Part shown: positions 7,163 through 9,302 of the stretch, piece after piece | Layout: each line of letters begins with the position of its first letter | Numbering within the stretch: position 1 is the stretch's first letter | Source of the DNA: Mycobacterium sp. | GTDB taxonomy: Bacteria > Actinomycetota > Actinomycetes > Mycobacteriales > Mycobacteriaceae | Length of the DNA stretch: 9,302 bases | Assembly: GCA_023264755.1 (NCBI GenBank) | Contig: JAHFVB010000157.1 | Span: 1 to 9,302 of the forward strand | Direction: 5' to 3' | Program-made: the position numbers and the translations under genes | Notes under the pieces: generated by a model | Told to the model about the DNA's origin: nothing | Database searches by the model: none | The model's input: the letters and a program-made list of their open reading frames with translations, nothing else

Positions 7163-8538
7163 CCGCACGAACGCAGGGCCGCGGCGACCGCGTCGATGGC
7201 GGTGCGCCCCGTCGGACCGGCGTTGTTCGAGATCAGCGCGAACGTGAGCACGCGCCCGGAGGTGTCGGTGACGATGCCGGCCAGCGCGTTGGTGCCGGTC
7301 AGTGAGCCCGTCTTGGCCCGGAGCAGGCCGGCTGCCGCCAGCCCCGCGTCGGTGTCGAGGAACCGGTTGGACAGCGTTCCGCTGCCTCCGGCGATCGGCA
7401 ACAGATCGAGCATCGGGCGCAGCTTCGGGGTCGCGTCGCCTGCGGCGGCGGTGACCACCCCGTCGAGTGTCAACGCGGTCAGCCGGTCGTTCACCGACAG
7501 CCCGCTGGAGTCGACGAGGGTAACCGCCGAGGTGTCGATGCCGCCCCCGCGGAGTTGCCCCAGCACCGCCTGCACCGCCCCGTCGAAACTCTCTGGTCGG
7601 TTCACGGCGGCGGCCACCTCGCGTCCGATTGACTCGGCCATCACGTTGTCGGATTCGCTCATCATCTGCCGCAGCCGTTCGATGAGTGGCGGCGATTGCA
7701 CCTCGGCGATCTTCTTGGCCGTGGCCGGAGTGTTCGGCAGCACCGAGACGGCCGCCGGACTCACGCCGAACGCCGCGGCCAGCGCGCGGCCCGCGTCGAG
7801 CGCGGGGGTCGGGGAGCGTTGCGAGTCGACGCTGACCGGTTGGGTGCGGCCGCCGTCGAGCATGACCGATTCGATCGGGGCGATGTCGCCGTTCTGGATG
7901 TCGAGCGGGTCCCAGCCCGGCGCCATGGTCGGCCCGCTGAACGCACTGGTGTCGACCTGGACGGTCTTGACCGCGACCCCGGCGTCACGCACCTGCTTGA
8001 CCAGGTCGCTGAGGCGCGCTGCGCCCTTGTACCAAGTGGGCTGACCGGGCGCCGCGGCCGACAGGGTCGGATCGCCGCCGCCCTTGAGGATCAGCAGCCC
8101 CGGCTGGTCGGGGTCGGTCAACACCGTGGTGGACAGCGTGGCGCTGCGGTCGAGCGTGAGCAGGGCGGCCGCGGTGGTCAACACCTTGTTGGTCGAGGCG
8201 GGCTGCATGGGTTGGTTGGCGCCCTGCGCCCACAGCTGCGTGCCGGTCGCCGCGTCGGTGACCCGCCCGGTGAAGATGCCCAGGTTCGGGTCGGCGACCA
8301 GCGGCGCCAAGGTGGCGGCCAGCCGGTCCGGTTTCGGCGTCGGGGCGGATTCTGCGAGCTCGGCGATGCCCGGCTGCGGGGTGGTGAGTGCGGGTTGCGG
8401 CTTGACCGTCTGGGCCGTGCTGGTCGGCTGACCTCGCGAGCCGACGACCGCAGCCACTGCGACGACCGCGGCGACGACGATCAGCACCGCCAGGCCGATC
8501 AACACGTGGGTGGATCGGCGCCACCTCGTGGGCCGCAT
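7150..8538 (-). CDS. dacB: D-alanyl-D-alanine carboxypeptidase/endopeptidase, S13 (PBP4/DacB) family
   Basis: Penicillin-binding protein of the PBP4 class that trims the terminal D-Ala of peptidoglycan stem peptides and may also cleave cross-links. The protein has 462 residues. A basic N-terminus (MRPTRWRRS) is followed by a hydrophobic segment (about 12-33) that acts as signal anchor or uncleaved signal; a Pro/Thr/Gln-rich linker (about 37-70) leads to the extracytoplasmic catalytic domain. All three active-site motifs are present: STNK (115-118, nucleophile Ser115 and Lys118), SDN (296-298) and KTG (409-411). The ~180-residue gap between STNK and SDN is the insert typical of S13 enzymes. 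The end, RSCGCGS, has two cysteines. ATG 8538 is preceded by GGAGAG (8546-8541). It is the first gene of the five-gene minus-strand run and diverges from ppa. It corresponds to Rv3627c of M. tuberculosis by position. Confidence 0.93.
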   Translation of the reverse strand: MRPTRWRRSTHVLIGLAVLIVVAAVVAVAAVVGSRGQPTSTAQTVKPQPALTTPQPGIAELAESAPTPKPDRLAATLAPLVADPNLGIFTGRVTDAATGTQLWAQGANQPMQPASTNKVLTTAAALLTLDRSATLSTTVLTDPDQPGLLILKGGGDPTLSAAAPGQPTWYKGAARLSDLVKQVRDAGVAVKTVQVDTSAFSGPTMAPGWDPLDIQNGDIAPIESVMLDGGRTQPVSVDSQRSPTPALDAGRALAAAFGVSPAAVSVLPNTPATAKKIAEVQSPPLIERLRQMMSESDNVMAESIGREVAAAVNRPESFDGAVQAVLGQLRGGGIDTSAVTLVDSSGLSVNDRLTALTLDGVVTAAAGDATPKLRPMLDLLPIAGGSGTLSNRFLDTDAGLAAAGLLRAKTGSLTGTNALAGIVTDTSGRVLTFALISNNAGPTGRTAIDAVAAALRSCGCGS

Positions 8539-8554
8539 GACTCTCCAGGATTAG

Positions 8555-8584
8555 GGGCTCGCAAGCTGGGCCCAGTCGGAGCCC
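8555..8584. promoter_or_regulatory. Nested inverted repeats in the dacB leader
   Basis: An outer inverted repeat, gggctc (8555-8560) and gagccc (8579-8584), encloses a perfect 10-bp palindrome ctgggcccag (8566-8575). Their centres differ by 1 bp. If dacB transcription starts near 8587, the whole element lies in its 5' leader and could fold into a stem-loop; as DNA it could be an operator for a dimeric regulator. The symmetry is directly visible; the function is inferred. Confidence 0.5.
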
Positions 8585-8622
8585 GTATAGGCCAGGGTAT
8601 CGCTCGACTATGGTTGACCCGC

Positions 8623-8638
8623 GTCGTCACCCGACGAC
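8623..8638 (+). promoter_or_regulatory. Small hairpin at the start of the ppa leader
   Basis: gtcgtc (8623-8628), loop accc, gacgac (8633-8638): a perfect 6-bp stem with a 4-nt loop. It begins about 2 nt after the start site expected from the TATGGT box, so it would cap the 5' end of the ppa transcript. It might stabilise the mRNA or be a protein site; it could also be chance in GC-rich DNA. Confidence 0.35.
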
Positions 8639-8659
8639 CTCATGACGCTTTGCAGACAC

Positions 8660-8666
8660 GAAGGAG
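8660..8666 (+). promoter_or_regulatory. Ribosome binding site of ppa
   Basis: GAAGGAG ends 8 nt before the GTG at 8675. It selects this GTG over the in-frame ATG at 8642, which lies upstream of the ribosome site and would add 11 residues absent from mycobacterial Ppa. Confidence 0.85.
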
Positions 8667-8674
8667 CCGCGGCG

Positions 8675-9163
8675 GTGCAGTTCGACGTCGTCATCGAGAT
8701 CCCGAAGGGGTCGCGCAACAAGTACGAGGTTGACCACGAGACCGGACGGGTCAAACTCGACCGCTACCTCTACACGGCGTTCGGCTATCCCGCCGACTAC
8801 GGGTTCTTCGAGAACACGCTCGGCGAGGACGGCGACCCGCTGGACGCGCTGGTGCTGCTGCCCGAGTCCGTCTTCCCGGGCTGCACCGTCGAGGCGCGGC
8901 CGGTAGCGATGTTCAAGATGACCGACGAGGCCGGCGGCGACGACAAGCTGCTGTGCGTGCCCGCCGGCGACCCGCGGTGGGACCACATCCAGGACCTGGC
9001 CGACGTGCCGCCGTTCGAGCTCGAGGCCATCAAGCACTTCTTCGTGCACTACAAGGACCTCGAGCCGGGCAAGTTCGTCAAGGCCGCCGACTGGGCCGGC
9101 CGCGAAGAGGCCGAGGCCGAGCTCAACCGGTCAGTCGAACGGTTCAAGGCCGCCGGACACTGA
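8675..9163 (+). CDS. ppa: Inorganic pyrophosphatase, family I
   Basis: Soluble Mg-dependent enzyme that hydrolyses pyrophosphate to two phosphates, driving nucleotide, tRNA and polymer synthesis forward. It has 162 residues, the same length as M. tuberculosis Ppa (Rv3628). Motifs: [22 protein letters not shown] (15-24), the family signature DGDPLDALV with Asp52, Asp54 and Asp57, GGDDK (87-91), and [13 protein letters not shown] (122-134). His21, one of two histidines noted as unusual in the M. tuberculosis active site, is kept. The second, His86, is Ala here (DEAGGDD, 84-90). The start is GTG with GAAGGAG 8 nt upstream. A 60-nt gap leads to the next same-strand gene, which could share its transcript. 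The Hpt and TilS reactions encoded nearby both release PPi. Confidence 0.97.
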   Translation: MQFDVVIEIPKGSRNKYEVDHETGRVKLDRYLYTAFGYPADYGFFENTLGEDGDPLDALVLLPESVFPGCTVEARPVAMFKMTDEAGGDDKLLCVPAGDPRWDHIQDLADVPPFELEAIKHFFVHYKDLEPGKFVKAADWAGREEAEAELNRSVERFKAAGH

Positions 9164-9223
9164 ATTTGCATTGCCGTAACACTGAGTAACGTGCGCGTGG
9201 CTTAGGCCTTCGATCATGGCTAT

Positions 9224-9302
9224 GTGTTGTTGCATCAAGGGATCGGCCTGGACGCGTTCAACGCGTTACCCGAACGCAAGGCGGTGCACGCCCTCTACGA
9301 GT
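9224..9302 (+). CDS. 2-oxo-4-hydroxy-4-carboxy-5-ureidoimidazoline (OHCU) decarboxylase, N-terminal fragment
   Basis: Only 26 codons plus one base are in the window. The reading VLLHQGIGLDAFNALPERKA followed by VHALYE resembles the first helix of OHCU decarboxylases (GIGLxxFNxLP pattern), which convert the product of urate oxidation to S-allantoin. The frame opens after TAG at 9203-9205. GTG 9224 is the likely start (TTG 9227 and 9230 are alternatives); the ATGs at 9216 and 9222 are in other frames. No strong Shine-Dalgarno is seen. It lies 60 nt after ppa on the same strand. M. tuberculosis has a different gene after ppa, as recalled. The family call is likely but rests on a short stretch. 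Confidence 0.7.
   Translation, partial: MLLHQGIGLDAFNALPERKAVHALYE

Larger units (their letters stand above)
8539..8674. promoter_or_regulatory. dacB/ppa divergent promoter region
   Basis: 136 bp between two outward-facing genes. Minus strand: TACCCT (8599-8594) fits a TAnnnT -10 for the dacB operon, with a leader of about 48 nt. Plus strand: TATGGT (8609-8614) fits a -10 for ppa, giving a transcript start near 8621 and a leader of about 54 nt. The two -10 boxes are only 9 bp apart on opposite strands, so polymerases would compete. Neither has a convincing -35. Dyad elements sit on both sides and are listed separately. Assignments rest on pattern matching alone. Confidence 0.45.

Noticed and set aside
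8642..8674. Upstream ATG start for ppa (173 aa)
   Set aside because: The extra residues lie upstream of and across the ribosome site; starting at GTG 8675 gives the conserved 162-aa protein beginning MQFD.
7696..8733. Plus-strand 345-codon open frame opposite dacB
   Set aside because: It is a shadow of the dacB-like gene, runs through the divergent promoter region and into ppa, and shows no recognisable domain.
8627..9049. Minus-strand 140-codon open frame antisense to ppa
   Set aside because: It mirrors ppa codons (Asp/Glu/Val/Leu-rich) and would start in the middle of a well-conserved gene; no independent evidence.

Overview
The window is GC-rich actinobacterial DNA, almost certainly from a non-tuberculous, probably environmental and fast-growing Mycobacterium/Mycolicibacterium. 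The evidence is near-collinearity with the Mycobacterium tuberculosis block ftsH / lpqG / hpt / tilS / Rv3626c / Rv3627c / ppa (recalled as Rv3610c and Rv3623-Rv3628), a 162-residue Ppa of mycobacterial type, and typical mycobacterial protein sequences throughout. These comparisons come from memory and were not checked by a database search.

Layout, left to right. (1) 1-1304, minus strand: 5' part of ftsH, the membrane AAA+ zinc protease, cut by the left edge just after its HEXXH motif. (2) 1305-1496: divergent intergenic region with phased CAGGT boxes and two perfect copies of a 26-bp repeat. (3) 1497-2243, plus: SIMPL-domain lipoprotein (lpqG orthologue). (4) 2260-8538, minus: a compact five-gene run transcribed in the order dacB-like D,D-carboxypeptidase, DUF2342 zinc metalloprotease, tilS, hpt, molybdopterin oxidoreductase. 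Gaps within it are overlaps of 13 to 22 nt or short spacers (58 and 16 nt). (5) 8539-8674: divergent dacB/ppa control region with dyad symmetries. (6) 8675-9163, plus: ppa. (7) 9224-9302, plus: first codons of an OHCU decarboxylase of uric acid breakdown, cut by the right edge.

Functionally, most of this is housekeeping: cell-wall trimming (DacB), tRNA-Ile lysidine modification (TilS), purine salvage (Hpt), pyrophosphate removal (Ppa, which also pulls the PPi-releasing Hpt and TilS reactions forward) and membrane protein quality control (FtsH). The accessory part is the stand-alone molybdoenzyme at the end of the operon and the ureide-pathway gene at the right edge. The tilS-hpt-ftsH linkage known from Firmicutes is recognisable here but interrupted by the molybdoenzyme and the inverted lipoprotein gene. 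I found no mobile element, CRISPR array, tRNA or rRNA. The least explained items are the orphan molybdoenzyme, the DUF2342 protease and the non-coding repeats and dyads.
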